Shown: positions 27,873 to 37,473, counted from the first letter of the stretch. The stretch is 64,000 nt of DNA from TA-21 sp035620895 (GCA_035620895.1 DASPFY010000017.1:71868-135867), one strand, 5' to 3'. Translations and numbers: made by a program. The notes: generated by a model not told the origin, from the sequence alone.

Positions 27873-29249
27873 TTGCAAAAAGAATTACTGGTAGGTCTAT
27901 TAAGATCTCGGCGGGGCATTATTGGAGTATCAATTATTGGTTTTCTATTGTTATTGAGCGCAGTCGCACCATTAATCATCCCAATTGAATCATATTTTAT
28001 GTGGAGTAATCCAAATTATTGGATCAATAATCCAAAAACAGCCGCACCTTCTTGGACTAATTTTTTTGGACCCAAAAATTTTGAGCATGTATCGTTAGAT
28101 ATAAGCGATGCAAAGATTATTTCAGAATCATTAGAAGGGATTAGAGCAGATAACTATAGATTTCAAATCAATATGCAAGCTGATAGCTTTCCTGATGACA
28201 TTATCTTTCTATACTCCGTTAAATATAGTGATATCCCTCCAGTTTTGCAAATTGACATTACTAGACCTGACAACGATACCTTTACTGTTTATTATTCGTC
28301 ATTACCTCCAGCGAGTAGCATGAACACTACTTTCTCAGACAGGATCTTTTCTACAAACGAAATTATCAGAGAGGCTTTGAATCAATACCAAAGTTACTTT
28401 AATTATTCAATATCTGGGCTTGAGCCACAAGTGGTAATATTTTCAGATACTACTAAACCAGGCGTCCTTAAGGGAGTGTATCAAATATCAGAAAGATTTT
28501 TTTTATTTGATAATTATAGCAGTGTTGAAGATGCCGGATTAATTCTTGGAGGTAAAGTATTCGGTATCATAGGAACTGATGACTTGAGAAGAGATCTTGC
28601 TGTTGGGATCATATGGGGAACTCCTATAGCATTATTCATAGGTCTAACTGTTTCCATATTTTCAGTAGCTATTGGACTGTTTTATGGTGTAGTAGCTGGA
28701 TACAGAGGAAAGAGAACTGATGAAACAATGATGCGAGTAAATGATATATTTTACGCATTGCCAACCTTGCCACTCCTTATTCTTCTTACGATTATTTATG
28801 GGAGTAACATCTTTCTCATAATTGGATTTTTACTAATTTTTAGCTGGATGGGAACTGCAAAAGTGATTAGAAGCATTGCATTACAGATGCGCAATTTTCA
28901 GTATGTTGAAGCAGCTAAACTAATGGGACAGTCAGATTTAAAGGTAATTTTTAAACACATAATTCCACAACTACTTCCACTGACATTTGCAAGTGTGGCA
29001 ATAGCTGTTCCTGCAGCTATTCTTACCGAAGCCGCATTGAGCTTTCTCGGTTTAGGAGATCCATCATTACCTACTTGGGGACAACTACTCCATGAAGCAA
29101 ATACCGCAGATGCTGCGTCACGAGGTATATGGTGGTGGATTGTACCTCCTGGACTTATGATTGCATTGACCGCCCTGGCATTTTTCTTGATTGGAAATAC
29201 ACTGGATGCTATTGCAAATCCATTAAGAAACAAGAATCACAAACTTTGA
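27873..29249 (+). CDS. ABC transporter permease, DppC-like
   Basis: Second permease of the peptide/nickel-type transporter, 458 residues, starting at TTG 27873. The N-terminal helix (GIIGVSIIGFLLLLSAVAPLI) resembles DppC; a large insertion of about 200 residues on the outside (roughly residues 40-225) precedes the remaining helices, making it much longer than usual DppC (about 290). The EAA loop is YVEAAKLMGQSDLKVIFKHI and the family ending LGNTLDAIANPLRNK-like sequence is present. No ATPase genes (DppD/DppF) follow, so energising subunits must be encoded elsewhere or shared. Confidence 0.86.
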   Translation: MQKELLVGLLRSRRGIIGVSIIGFLLLLSAVAPLIIPIESYFMWSNPNYWINNPKTAAPSWTNFFGPKNFEHVSLDISDAKIISESLEGIRADNYRFQINMQADSFPDDIIFLYSVKYSDIPPVLQIDITRPDNDTFTVYYSSLPPASSMNTTFSDRIFSTNEIIREALNQYQSYFNYSISGLEPQVVIFSDTTKPGVLKGVYQISERFFLFDNYSSVEDAGLILGGKVFGIIGTDDLRRDLAVGIIWGTPIALFIGLTVSIFSVAIGLFYGVVAGYRGKRTDETMMRVNDIFYALPTLPLLILLTIIYGSNIFLIIGFLLIFSWMGTAKVIRSIALQMRNFQYVEAAKLMGQSDLKVIFKHIIPQLLPLTFASVAIAVPAAILTEAALSFLGLGDPSLPTWGQLLHEANTADAASRGIWWWIVPPGLMIALTALAFFLIGNTLDAIANPLRNKNHKL

Positions 29250-29336
29250 AATATTTGAATTGGAGTTCGATTCGACTATCAGTACTGTAGCCCTGATTTG
29301 CACAAAAATTTATGTCGATTATCTCCGAAAAAATTT

Positions 29337-30272
29337 TTAATCATTTTTCTTTGCTTCTATAAAATCCACGAAGTAGAAGAGATAAGACCTTTTATTTATT
29401 TTCATTATCCATGGTGTATATGACTCTTCATTATTTATTGTGTATCCAAGTTTTTCTAATATTTTCCTAATTTGGATCGAATCAAATCTATCTTTTCATT
29501 TATAGTCTACAAAATGGTAAGGATCAATTAGGATCAATTTTCCATTCTTTTTGAGAGAACAATTTATGGAAAAAATTAATTTGTTGAAATCTAACCTATC
29601 AATAACATTTAAGGCAGCGATACTGTGAAAGAATTTTGATTTGAATGGAAGATTTATCGCATCGGCTACAAGAAATTCTACATTACTATTTTTTTTTCAT
29701 GCATTATTTTCCTAGCTTCTAGTATGAATGAGAAAGAAAGATCCACTCCAAAAACATATGTCAATTTTTTTGACAATTCAAATGTACTTGATCCAAAAGA
29801 ACATCCAATGTCCAATCCAACCCCATTTAAGTTCAAATTCTTGTCAGACAGCATTTTGTAAATATGATCTGGTTTTATTTGCTTTTTCAATAAAGACAAT
29901 AGCCTATCATCTGAAGGGTAACCCTGATGAGTATTCAAGTAAGATTCATACCAAATATTGTTCTCCTCATATCTATCATTATTTGTTGGCCTGTGAATCT
30001 TTGCACCTTCTGATCTAAGAAAGGACTTTAGAAGATTTAGAATTTATTATCCACTTACCATATGTTATAATTCTTTGACGAGCGTATTCATGAAAATTTT
30101 CCAACAATATTGAAACACCCTGAATAATGGGGTATTTTGAATTGCATACTTTAGATGAAAGAAATCCTTCTATGCATTCATCTTTTACATCTAGAAATGA
30201 TTCTAGTCTCAGGCCCGTCTTTTTGCAGGAATTATTAACACAACATAAATCAGAGGCAATTTTTTTTATCAT
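29337..30272 (-). pseudogene. Decayed class I SAM-dependent methyltransferase with Trm112-like N-terminus
   Basis: Three adjoining frames on the minus strand together read as one methyltransferase. The N-terminal piece (from ATG 30272) has a Trm112-like SSKVCNSKYPIIQGVSILL. A frameshift near 30040 moves to the frame with WYESYLNTHQGYPSDDRL and SAM motif I GLDIGCSFGSSTFELS plus FGVDLS. A one-base deletion in a run of nine A (29689-29697 on the plus strand) ends that frame; restoring it gives VEFLVADAINLPFKSKFF, then IAALNVIDRLDF and GKLILIDPYHF, interrupted by TGA at 29496-29498 before the natural TAA at 29337. Two frameshifts and a nonsense codon argue for a true pseudogene, though homopolymer sequencing error could explain one of them. 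Confidence 0.82.
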
Positions 30273-30314
30273 GTATCATTACTTTACATTTAAATGATTA
30301 GGTTATCATCTTGT

Positions 30315-31199
30315 TTATTCCTCGTTCATTTTCGATATTATTGAATACATTTTTTCATATGATGAAATAATGTTTCTCTTGTTAGTATAGCTTTGCTTGA
30401 TTCTATTAATTCTTTTTCCAAGAATATTCTTATTTTTGATTATTATATCGAATAATTTAGCCGATTCTTCATTATATTTTTTTAGATATCTTATTAATTG
30501 CTTGTTATCCGCAAGCAGTGACGATATAAGTGATGAATTGTCTGTTAGTATGCTTTCAAAGAGTAGTTTTTGGAGATAAAAAGTAGTTCCGGAAACCCTC
30601 TTTAGTAGGGTGATATTTTCATTACTTAATGTGCTAGCCAGTAATAGATTTACGTAATAAATCATTCCTAATATTACTGCCATAATTGAATCATGAGATT
30701 TTGGGTCTTTGATTACTATTATTTTCGCATCCTTAAATAATGATCTTACCATCTTTTGTTCTCTCTTTTCGTTCCTAACTGGGATTAACAATAATTTAGT
30801 ATCGCTCAACTTCTTAGCTCCTGGACCGAACATTGGATGAATCGACAGAGGAATCAAGTAATCTGGAATATCTAGCAAAGACTTAAAGATGTCCAGTTTA
30901 AGTGAAGATATCTCCACTATATATGCCCCTTTTTTCATCGATAATATGCATTTGTTAATTACAGGAATTGTTATCCTAATTGGTACACACACAATAACGA
31001 TGTCAGCTTTGCTAACACAAGGTTGCAGTGATTTGCAGACAGTCATGTTACCTGCGAATTTTTTTGGATCTATTTTGATCTTTTTCTTATCATACAATAA
31101 TACTTCATAATTATTTTTTTTTGAAAAATAGTTACAGAACCACATACCCATTTTTCCGGCACCTACTATTGCGACTGATTTAGCCATAATATCACACAT
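30315..31199 (-). CDS. tyrA: Prephenate dehydrogenase
   Basis: NAD(P)-dependent oxidative decarboxylase of prephenate, giving 4-hydroxyphenylpyruvate for tyrosine. The Rossmann motif VAIVGAGKMGMWFCNYF opens the protein, DIVIVCVPIRIT forms the end of the nucleotide domain, and HPMFGPGAKKL carries the conserved catalytic His region of TyrA. The C-terminal half is the helical dimerisation domain and is lysine-rich. Length 294. It is the last gene of the aromatic amino acid operon; its start overlaps the stop of the preceding fusion gene by 8 bp (an alternative ATG at 31187 would remove the overlap). Confidence 0.9.
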   Translation of the reverse strand: MCDIMAKSVAIVGAGKMGMWFCNYFSKKNNYEVLLYDKKKIKIDPKKFAGNMTVCKSLQPCVSKADIVIVCVPIRITIPVINKCILSMKKGAYIVEISSLKLDIFKSLLDIPDYLIPLSIHPMFGPGAKKLSDTKLLLIPVRNEKREQKMVRSLFKDAKIIVIKDPKSHDSIMAVILGMIYYVNLLLASTLSNENITLLKRVSGTTFYLQKLLFESILTDNSSLISSLLADNKQLIRYLKKYNEESAKLFDIIIKNKNILGKRINRIKQSYTNKRNIISSYEKMYSIISKMNEE

Positions 31200-32571
31200 T
31201 CATAACTTTTCTTAGTATTTTTAAGCCATCACTTAGTAATTTGATTGGTTGACACGCTGAAATTCTAATGAAATCATAGTATGATTCTCCAAAACCAGTT
31301 CCCGGAGCTACCGCAACTCCCTCATTTAAAAGATCAAATATTAACTTATTTACATCGATGTTATTTTTGAATCTGATGAAGTAATACATACCACCATCTG
31401 GGTTCATGAAATCGCAGGGAATGTGCTCTAGTTCCCTTTTTATGAAATCTAATCGCTTCTTCATTAAAGTCGCATTATTAGTAACATTACTTTTCATAGC
31501 AGCAACAGCAGCATATTGCATTGGCTCGGCTACACTCGTTACTGCTATTGCTTGAATCTTGGAGATTTTATCAATGATATCTTTTGAAGCTATTGCATAT
31601 CCCACTCTAAAGCCTGTCATGGCGTGACTCTTTGAAAACGAGGAAACCATTATGCTCTTATCGTATTTAAATTCAAGGATGCTCCTATATGGAATATAGG
31701 AATACGTTGAGTATACCTCATCACTTAGAACAAATATTTTATTTTTTCTTGCCAATTCAAGGATGTACTCAATTTCTCTTTGCTGGATTATTTTTCCTGT
31801 TGGATTATTCGGAGAGTTTAAAACTATCATTTTGGTATTGGGTGTTATCATATTCTCTAATTCATCCAAATCTGGATCCCAATTTTGTTCAACGGAAGTC
31901 TTGATTGCCTTGACTTTTACACCAATAAAATTTGCGCAATCTCTGTAAGCAGGCCACGCGGGTTCAAAAACGACCATTTCATCGCCAATTGATAATATAG
32001 AAACCATTGCGCTAAATACTGCAAACCTTGCCCCGGGACTGACTATGACATTATCGTCCCTTACAGATCTCTCTTTTGCAATTGACTTTCTTAGTAGAGG
32101 AATTCCAGTCGTTTGAGTATAGTGGACATGCCTTTTCTCAAAAGTTTTTAACAATTCAAGTTTGACACTAACGGGGGGCATATAATCGGGCTCACCAACT
32201 TCCAGATGAATTATCTTCTTACCCTCAGATTCTAATTGCTTTGCTTTCAAAAACATTGCCATATGATCTAGCTTTGTTTCTTTGTTTGAAGTTCTTACCC
32301 TCTGAATTCTTATTGATTCTAAAAATAATAAATTCAAAAGCCTCCCTATAAACTCGTTATTCAATCCTACTTGAGTTCCCATATCATGAACATACTTCGC
32401 TATATCTTGTTCAACGGAAATATCCTCTATTTTCATCATTAGATTATTCTTGATATTTCCGATTTGGCTTGCTATATTCATTCTCTTATGTACAAGTTTT
32501 ATTATGTCTGCGGTTACAAGTCGCATGTCATCGCGAAGTTTTTCTAATTTGAGTTCATTTTCTTCGTTCAT
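31192..32571 (-). CDS. Chorismate mutase-aminotransferase fusion
   Basis: A 459-residue fusion. Residues about 1-95 form an all-helical AroQ-type chorismate mutase domain (LRDDMRLVTADIIKLVHKRM and SQIGNIKN, with the catalytic Arg/Lys pattern). Residues about 105-459 are a fold-type I PLP aminotransferase: EVGEPDYMPP, VSPGARFAVFSAM, SPNNPTGKI, DEVYSTYSY, and the PLP lysine in SSFSKSHAMTGFRVGYA. It would convert chorismate to prephenate and also transaminate the aryl-pyruvates made downstream, with tyrA next in the operon. It overlaps aroC by 4 bp (ATGA). Aminotransferase specificity is inferred from context. Confidence 0.88.
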   Translation of the reverse strand: MNEENELKLEKLRDDMRLVTADIIKLVHKRMNIASQIGNIKNNLMMKIEDISVEQDIAKYVHDMGTQVGLNNEFIGRLLNLLFLESIRIQRVRTSNKETKLDHMAMFLKAKQLESEGKKIIHLEVGEPDYMPPVSVKLELLKTFEKRHVHYTQTTGIPLLRKSIAKERSVRDDNVIVSPGARFAVFSAMVSILSIGDEMVVFEPAWPAYRDCANFIGVKVKAIKTSVEQNWDPDLDELENMITPNTKMIVLNSPNNPTGKIIQQREIEYILELARKNKIFVLSDEVYSTYSYIPYRSILEFKYDKSIMVSSFSKSHAMTGFRVGYAIASKDIIDKISKIQAIAVTSVAEPMQYAAVAAMKSNVTNNATLMKKRLDFIKRELEHIPCDFMNPDGGMYYFIRFKNNIDVNKLIFDLLNEGVAVAPGTGFGESYYDFIRISACQPIKLLSDGLKILRKVMNV

Positions 32572-33680
32572 TTTTTTACTTCACTTAGAACAGGTGGTAT
32601 TAGATTCCATTTGATCGCGTGGTCAGCCAAAATCAATGAAACTAAGGACTCTACTACCGGTATAGCTCTAGGAACAACGCAAGGATCGTGTCTTCCAGGA
32701 ACAACAATCTCACATTCAGAATTGGAAACCAAATCTACTGTTTTTTGTTTTTTTGCTATGGATGATGCTGGTTTGAATCCAATTCTTATTACTAATGGCA
32801 TTCCATTAGTCAAACCTCCTAATATTCCTCCAGAATTGTTCGTCTTTGTTATTATCTTGTTATCCTCAGAGAGTACATACTCGTCGTTATTTTCAGAACC
32901 TTTCAGCTTTGTTCCTGAAAAACCAGATCCAAATTCTATAGCTTTTACGGATGGAATGCTAAATAACGCTTTACTGAGATCAGATTCCATTGAGGAGAAT
33001 ATTGGTTCTCCCAATCCTACCGGTAATCCCACAGATATAGACTCGACAATACCTCCAAGAGAATCTCCATTTTTCCTTGCATCAATAATAGCAGATTTCA
33101 TTTTCTCAGCAATTTCAGGATTGGGACAGCGAACATCATTTGCATATCTATTTTTTTTTGATTCTTGATAGGATAAAGATTTGTAACTAATTTGACCTAT
33201 CTGAGTAGTATAAGCAATGGTTTCTATTCCCAACGTGTGATACAAGAGCTTTTGTGCTATTGCACCACCCATGACCATGGTCGCTGTTAATCTGCCAGAA
33301 AATCTACCGCTTCCTCTATAATCGGCATATCCTCCGTATTTTACGTAAGATGGATAATCTGCATGACCTGGCCGTGGGCTATTCTTTATCACATCATACG
33401 GTTTAGAATCTGAATCTTTGTTCCATATTATCGCACATATGGGAGCTGAAGTAGTATATCCATTGAAAAGCCCTGACAAAATTTCTACTTTATCTTCTTC
33501 TTTTCTCTGGGTTGTAATTATTGATTGTCCCGGTTTTCGCTTGTCTAATTCAGACTGTAGATCAGATTCAGATAGTGGAAGCCCAGAAGGACATCCATCC
33601 AATACCATTCCTATGCATCTTCCATGACTTTCACCGAAACTAGTTAAAGTGAGTTGCTCACCCAAGGTATTACCAGTCAT
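32568..33680 (-). CDS. aroC: Chorismate synthase
   Basis: FMN-dependent enzyme that eliminates phosphate from EPSP to form chorismate. Diagnostic blocks are TSFGESHGRCIGMVLDGCP, RKPGQSIITTQRKEEDKVE, RPGHADYPSYVKYG, YRGSGRFSGRLTATMVMGGA and the C-terminal GRHDPCVVPRAIPVVES. The 370-residue length is standard. A separate promoter-like box lies in the 94-bp gap before it, so aroC, the fusion gene and tyrA may form a sub-operon as well as being read through from the upstream aro genes. Confidence 0.96.
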   Translation of the reverse strand: MTGNTLGEQLTLTSFGESHGRCIGMVLDGCPSGLPLSESDLQSELDKRKPGQSIITTQRKEEDKVEILSGLFNGYTTSAPICAIIWNKDSDSKPYDVIKNSPRPGHADYPSYVKYGGYADYRGSGRFSGRLTATMVMGGAIAQKLLYHTLGIETIAYTTQIGQISYKSLSYQESKKNRYANDVRCPNPEIAEKMKSAIIDARKNGDSLGGIVESISVGLPVGLGEPIFSSMESDLSKALFSIPSVKAIEFGSGFSGTKLKGSENNDEYVLSEDNKIITKTNNSGGILGGLTNGMPLVIRIGFKPASSIAKKQKTVDLVSNSECEIVVPGRHDPCVVPRAIPVVESLVSLILADHAIKWNLIPPVLSEVKK

Positions 33681-33703
33681 TTTATAGTTATTGATACCAT
33701 TTG

Positions 33704-33717
33704 TATATCATATATAT
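33704..33717 (-). promoter_or_regulatory. Internal TATA-like promoter before aroC
   Basis: The gap between aroA and aroC contains, on the minus strand, ATATATATGATATA, with its centre about 31-35 nt upstream of the aroC ATG (33680). This spacing would give a very short 5' leader, as in other genes of the window. It is the only gap in an otherwise overlapping aro operon. Confidence 0.5.
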
Positions 33718-33774
33718 TGTCTTTATGTTAATTTACTGCATTAGCAAAAAACTTTACGAAGTTAACATGATGAA

Positions 33775-35064
33775 TCAAGACTGACTCAATTTAGCGCCGA
33801 TCTTTTTCATGTCTTGTATAAATGATGGGTAAGAAACATCAACTGATGCTACACCATCCACAACAGATTTTGCAGTCATCATAGCCGCTATCGCGAAGCT
33901 CATAAAAAGCCTATGATCATTATGTGAATCAATGACAGCACTCTTTAGTTTTTTTGGCGAAACAATGGTGATTTCATCAGGTAATATCTTTGTTTTTACT
34001 CCAAATTTTCTAAATTCAGATGCAATTATTTTTAATCTATCTGTTTCTTTGTAACGTGTATGAGAAACTCCATATATCCTCACAGGATTTCTCGTTTTCA
34101 ATGATAAAATAGCCACAACAGGAAGCAAATCAGGTGTATCAGATAAATCAAATTCCCCTCCATCTAGTTCTTGGATTCCCTTAGTCTTCACAGTACCATT
34201 TCTCTTGTCTATACTAATCACTGCGCCAATTTTCTTTAAGATTTCAAGAATCTTTGAATCACCTTGTGGTAACGAAAAGTCCAGATTACTAACTGTAATC
34301 TCACCACCTACAAGTGTACCTGCGGATAGCAACAATGATGCCGTAGAAAAATCTCCTGGTACAGTAAAAGTGGTCGGCACATATCGATTGTTAAAGATAT
34401 TAAACTTTCTATAATCTCTTGAATGCCTTACTCTTGCACCAAATTTGGATATAACATTAAGCGTAGATTCTATATAGGATTTTGAAACCTGTTTTCCCGT
34501 AACGCTTAGAGAAATTCCCGATTTTGCGCAAACTCCTGCAATTAGAATTCCTGAAATAAACTGGCTTGATATAGAACCATCAATTGTAATGTTATGTCCT
34601 TCAATTCCTCCTCCCTGTACAATAATAGGGGCCTTACCATTTTCTCTGGTAGAAAAACTATTTACGCCAAGTTGTTTCAAAGCTGATAATAGTGGTTGCA
34701 TAGGTCTCTTCCTAATACTATCATCTCCCGTGATTACAACGTATCCGTCATTTAGTAAGGAGGAAATAGCAGTAACAAAACGCATTGTTGTTCCAGAGTT
34801 CTCTACATTAATAACATTATCCGGAACTTTTAAAGTATCTTTTCCAGAAACAATTAATCTCTTATCGGTTATCTTTATACCTACGCCCAATTCTCTGCAT
34901 GCATCTATTGTTGCAATCGTGTCTCTCGATATGAGAGGATTAATTATATGTGAATCTCCGTTTGCCAAGGAAGAAATGAAAATGGCTCTGTGTGTATAGC
35001 TCTTACTAGGCGGACACGTGACATTACCATTCAACAAAGACTTCCTTACAATTATTTTACCCAA
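33775..35064 (-). CDS. aroA: 3-phosphoshikimate 1-carboxyvinyltransferase (EPSP synthase)
   Basis: Transfers enolpyruvyl from PEP to shikimate-3-phosphate. Family motifs are CPPSKSYTHRAIF at the N-terminus, VENSGTTMRFVTA, the conserved RPMQPLLSALKQLG (RPM-Q-LL), SSQFISGILIA, and the C-terminal DHRLFMSFAIAAM and YPSF. At 429 residues it is normal. Its start overlaps the shikimate kinase stop by 8 bp, placing it fourth in the aro operon. Confidence 0.95.
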   Translation of the reverse strand: MGKIIVRKSLLNGNVTCPPSKSYTHRAIFISSLANGDSHIINPLISRDTIATIDACRELGVGIKITDKRLIVSGKDTLKVPDNVINVENSGTTMRFVTAISSLLNDGYVVITGDDSIRKRPMQPLLSALKQLGVNSFSTRENGKAPIIVQGGGIEGHNITIDGSISSQFISGILIAGVCAKSGISLSVTGKQVSKSYIESTLNVISKFGARVRHSRDYRKFNIFNNRYVPTTFTVPGDFSTASLLLSAGTLVGGEITVSNLDFSLPQGDSKILEILKKIGAVISIDKRNGTVKTKGIQELDGGEFDLSDTPDLLPVVAILSLKTRNPVRIYGVSHTRYKETDRLKIIASEFRKFGVKTKILPDEITIVSPKKLKSAVIDSHNDHRLFMSFAIAAMMTAKSVVDGVASVDVSYPSFIQDMKKIGAKLSQS

Positions 35065-35911
35065 CTTCTCTCACTATCGACGCTTTTTGATTATTTGTTC
35101 TTGAAATTATGACCCTTCCATCTAAATTAGATAATACTGACTTAATTTTTTGCACATCACTTTCACGTACGACCGCAGCGATGGCAGGACCGTTCCCAGA
35201 TATACTAGCTGCAAGTGCCCCATTTTCTAGACACATCCTAGTGATAGTGTAACTATTTGAAAGTAATGCGGATGTTAAGACCCCATTTAATGTCATGGCT
35301 TTCCAATATTGCCCCGAATAGGCCAATTGAAAAGCTTCCAGATAAATATCTGAGAACAATTTAAGCCTAGTAACATCTCCTCTTTTTTTGTTATTTGGCA
35401 AAAATATCACAGCACTTATGTCCGTAGGTGAATTTTCTCTTTTCCATATTTTTCTTTTATAGTTATCTGTGGTAACAAACCCCCCATAATAACAAGCAGT
35501 TGAATCGTCATATGCACCGGTAATAGTTGTCTTTGCATATAATGATGCGTCTATTGCACTATTTAGTACAAATTCATCACTGATCTCTTTATTAGTTAAT
35601 GAAATACATGCAAGCGCTACTGCATTTGATACTGCACTTGAACTTTTCAATCCCATTCCTGAGGGTACCTCTGAGTTTATATTAATTAGTAATTGATTAT
35701 TGTTGATATACTTTGATTGAAGCACATCATAGATTATTTTTTTTATCATAAGACCTCCCCCACCTTTCTGAAAAATTAATCCTGAACCACTCTTTGATAT
35801 TATTTCTACTTTGACGTTTAGTGAAATTCCCATTGCAGATCCATATCCTGTTGCCATTGCGTTCACTATAGATATGGCACCATGAACTATTGATGTTACC
35901 TTTATAGTCAA
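35057..35911 (-). CDS. aroK: Shikimate kinase, archaeal GHMP type
   Basis: Phosphorylates shikimate with ATP. This is the archaeal GHMP-kinase version, not homologous to bacterial AroK: VHGAISIVNAMATGYGSAMG at the N-terminus, the phosphate-binding PSGMGLKSSSAVSNAVAL (about residues 86-103), ITGAYDDSTACYYGG, and GALAASISGNGPAIAAV as motif 3. Length 284. It is flanked by aroE (4-bp overlap) and aroA in the correct pathway context, which supports shikimate over homoserine or mevalonate as substrate. Confidence 0.92.
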   Translation of the reverse strand: MTIKVTSIVHGAISIVNAMATGYGSAMGISLNVKVEIISKSGSGLIFQKGGGGLMIKKIIYDVLQSKYINNNQLLININSEVPSGMGLKSSSAVSNAVALACISLTNKEISDEFVLNSAIDASLYAKTTITGAYDDSTACYYGGFVTTDNYKRKIWKRENSPTDISAVIFLPNNKKRGDVTRLKLFSDIYLEAFQLAYSGQYWKAMTLNGVLTSALLSNSYTITRMCLENGALAASISGNGPAIAAVVRESDVQKIKSVLSNLDGRVIISRTNNQKASIVREVG

Positions 35912-36753
35912 GTAGGTTCACCAAACATTCCAAATAACACCTTTTTCATAGAGTCTATTGGGGGATCCATCTTAAGCCATATTTTAAATGATGCAGTTGC
36001 CTGTTCTAGTAACATTTCATAGCCGTAAACCACTTGAGCACCAGCAATTTTAGCATTTTCTATTAATTTAGTATTTATCGGCTTATAAACAATATCGTAC
36101 ACGATCGAATCCTTGCTTATACTGGCAGATTTTATCAAACTCTCCTCATTACTCATGCCAAGCGGAGTAGTGTTTATGATGAGATCGGACTTGGAAGCAA
36201 TTTTCTGAATGTCTTCATTGGAGATGATGCTTGCCTTTAATCCTAACTTTTTGACGAGATTTGCTAAGTTTGTTGATCGGTCAGTATTCCTATTAAAAAT
36301 ATTGATATTTGCCACTCCTTTTTCTCCCGAGAGTGCAACAACCACTGCTCTAGCTGCACCTCCTGCTCCCAAAATCAACACTTCAATTCCATTAAACCCA
36401 ATTTTACGCTCACGTAATGGTCTTATGAAACCTGCGACATCCGTATTATAAGCACAAAATTTACCCTCTTCGTTATTGACAGTATTTGCTGCTCCCACCA
36501 ACTGAACTGTCTTATCGCAGCGGTCAACATAATTCAAGACCTTAACCTTGTGTGGCATTGTTACATTAAACCCGCCGATGTTAATGGCCCGCAAAGAATC
36601 GATAGCATTTTTTAATTGACCTTCTTGAACCCTGAAGGCAATATAGCTGCAATTAAGACCTAGAGTATTGAATGCAGCATTGTGAATTGCCGGAGATAAT
36701 GAATGATCTATGGGATCACCAATTATGCAATAAGTTCTAAAGTTTGCGTTCAT
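35908..36753 (-). CDS. aroE: Shikimate dehydrogenase
   Basis: NADPH-dependent reduction of 3-dehydroshikimate to shikimate. Substrate-domain blocks are IGDPIDHSLSPAIHNAAF and FNVTMPHKVKVLNYVD (with the catalytic Lys), then GAANTVNNEEG; the cofactor domain has LILGAGGAARAVV followed by NIFNRNTDR, which carries NADPH-favouring Asn-Arg. GYEMLLEQA closes the family signature. Length 281, overlapping aroD and shikimate kinase by 4 bp each, so translation is probably coupled. Confidence 0.95.
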   Translation of the reverse strand: MNANFRTYCIIGDPIDHSLSPAIHNAAFNTLGLNCSYIAFRVQEGQLKNAIDSLRAINIGGFNVTMPHKVKVLNYVDRCDKTVQLVGAANTVNNEEGKFCAYNTDVAGFIRPLRERKIGFNGIEVLILGAGGAARAVVVALSGEKGVANINIFNRNTDRSTNLANLVKKLGLKASIISNEDIQKIASKSDLIINTTPLGMSNEESLIKSASISKDSIVYDIVYKPINTKLIENAKIAGAQVVYGYEMLLEQATASFKIWLKMDPPIDSMKKVLFGMFGEPT

Positions 36754-37457
36754 TTACTTTTCAGACTATTTCCAATTCTATCGTATATTTTTTTCATTAG
36801 TACAATGTCAATTTGGCCTGGGGCCAACGGATTATCCAATGAAGCATAAGTAAACGGTGAGCCTCCGTATAAAATGCATAATAACCTTGATAATATGCCA
36901 TGTTCTCCCATTGCAAATGCAATCAATCTAGTATTGGTGTTGTTGTCGTAAAGTGAAAGCAATTTAAAATTATCTTCAAGAGTTCTTGCTGTGGTTACCA
37001 ATTTGACATAATTGCTGTAATTAGACATATCTTCTAATTTTTTTAAGAGAGATGACAAATTTGGTGTTTTTTTAAAGTCATGAGAAGATACTAGTATTGG
37101 GATTTTATTTTCCTTTAGAAATTGCCTCATCTCTTTATCTTTTTTTATGATAGAGATCTCTATATCGAGTAACATTGGGCTTGCGTCAGCCATTTTCTTC
37201 AATAATGAAACATGTTCGCTGTGATCTCCATCAAAATATCCACCTTCATCCTTCGATCTCAATGTAAAGATCGCTCTATTTTTTATCCTACTTGATATAT
37301 CTAAGGCGTAATCTAATTCCTTGTAAATCGTATGGTCAAATCTAATTTCCACATAATCAGCTCGTTTCTGTAGGGCCCTAGAAATTAACTTTGGTAACTT
37401 ATCAGCCGAATCTGTCGCCAGAGATACGCAAACTTTGAATTTATTTGTAAACAACAT
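36750..37457 (-). CDS. aroD: 3-dehydroquinate dehydratase, type I
   Basis: Schiff-base-forming class I dehydroquinase. Sequence features are YVEIRFDHTIYKELDYAL (substrate-binding Glu/Arg region), IFTLRSKDEGGYFDG, LVSSHDFKKTP (catalytic His region) and VKLVTTARTLED with the Schiff-base lysine; IAFAMGEHGILSRLL and GSPFTYASL complete the fold. At 235 residues it is normal. It starts the aro run proper, 16 bp downstream of the VIT-type gene. The preceding pathway steps that make 3-dehydroquinate are not encoded in this window. Confidence 0.93.
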   Translation of the reverse strand: MLFTNKFKVCVSLATDSADKLPKLISRALQKRADYVEIRFDHTIYKELDYALDISSRIKNRAIFTLRSKDEGGYFDGDHSEHVSLLKKMADASPMLLDIEISIIKKDKEMRQFLKENKIPILVSSHDFKKTPNLSSLLKKLEDMSNYSNYVKLVTTARTLEDNFKLLSLYDNNTNTRLIAFAMGEHGILSRLLCILYGGSPFTYASLDNPLAPGQIDIVLMKKIYDRIGNSLKSK

Positions 37458-37473
37458 GATCAGGCTTTTTGGA

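Noticed and set aside
29496..29498. In-frame TGA as selenocysteine or other recoding in the methyltransferase
   Set aside because: Two further frameshifts in the same gene, no recoding hairpin seen, and the position is not a conserved catalytic site; decay is simpler.
32611..33168. 185-codon plus-strand ORF inside aroC
   Set aside because: It lies wholly antisense to a clearly identified chorismate synthase and shows no protein features of its own.
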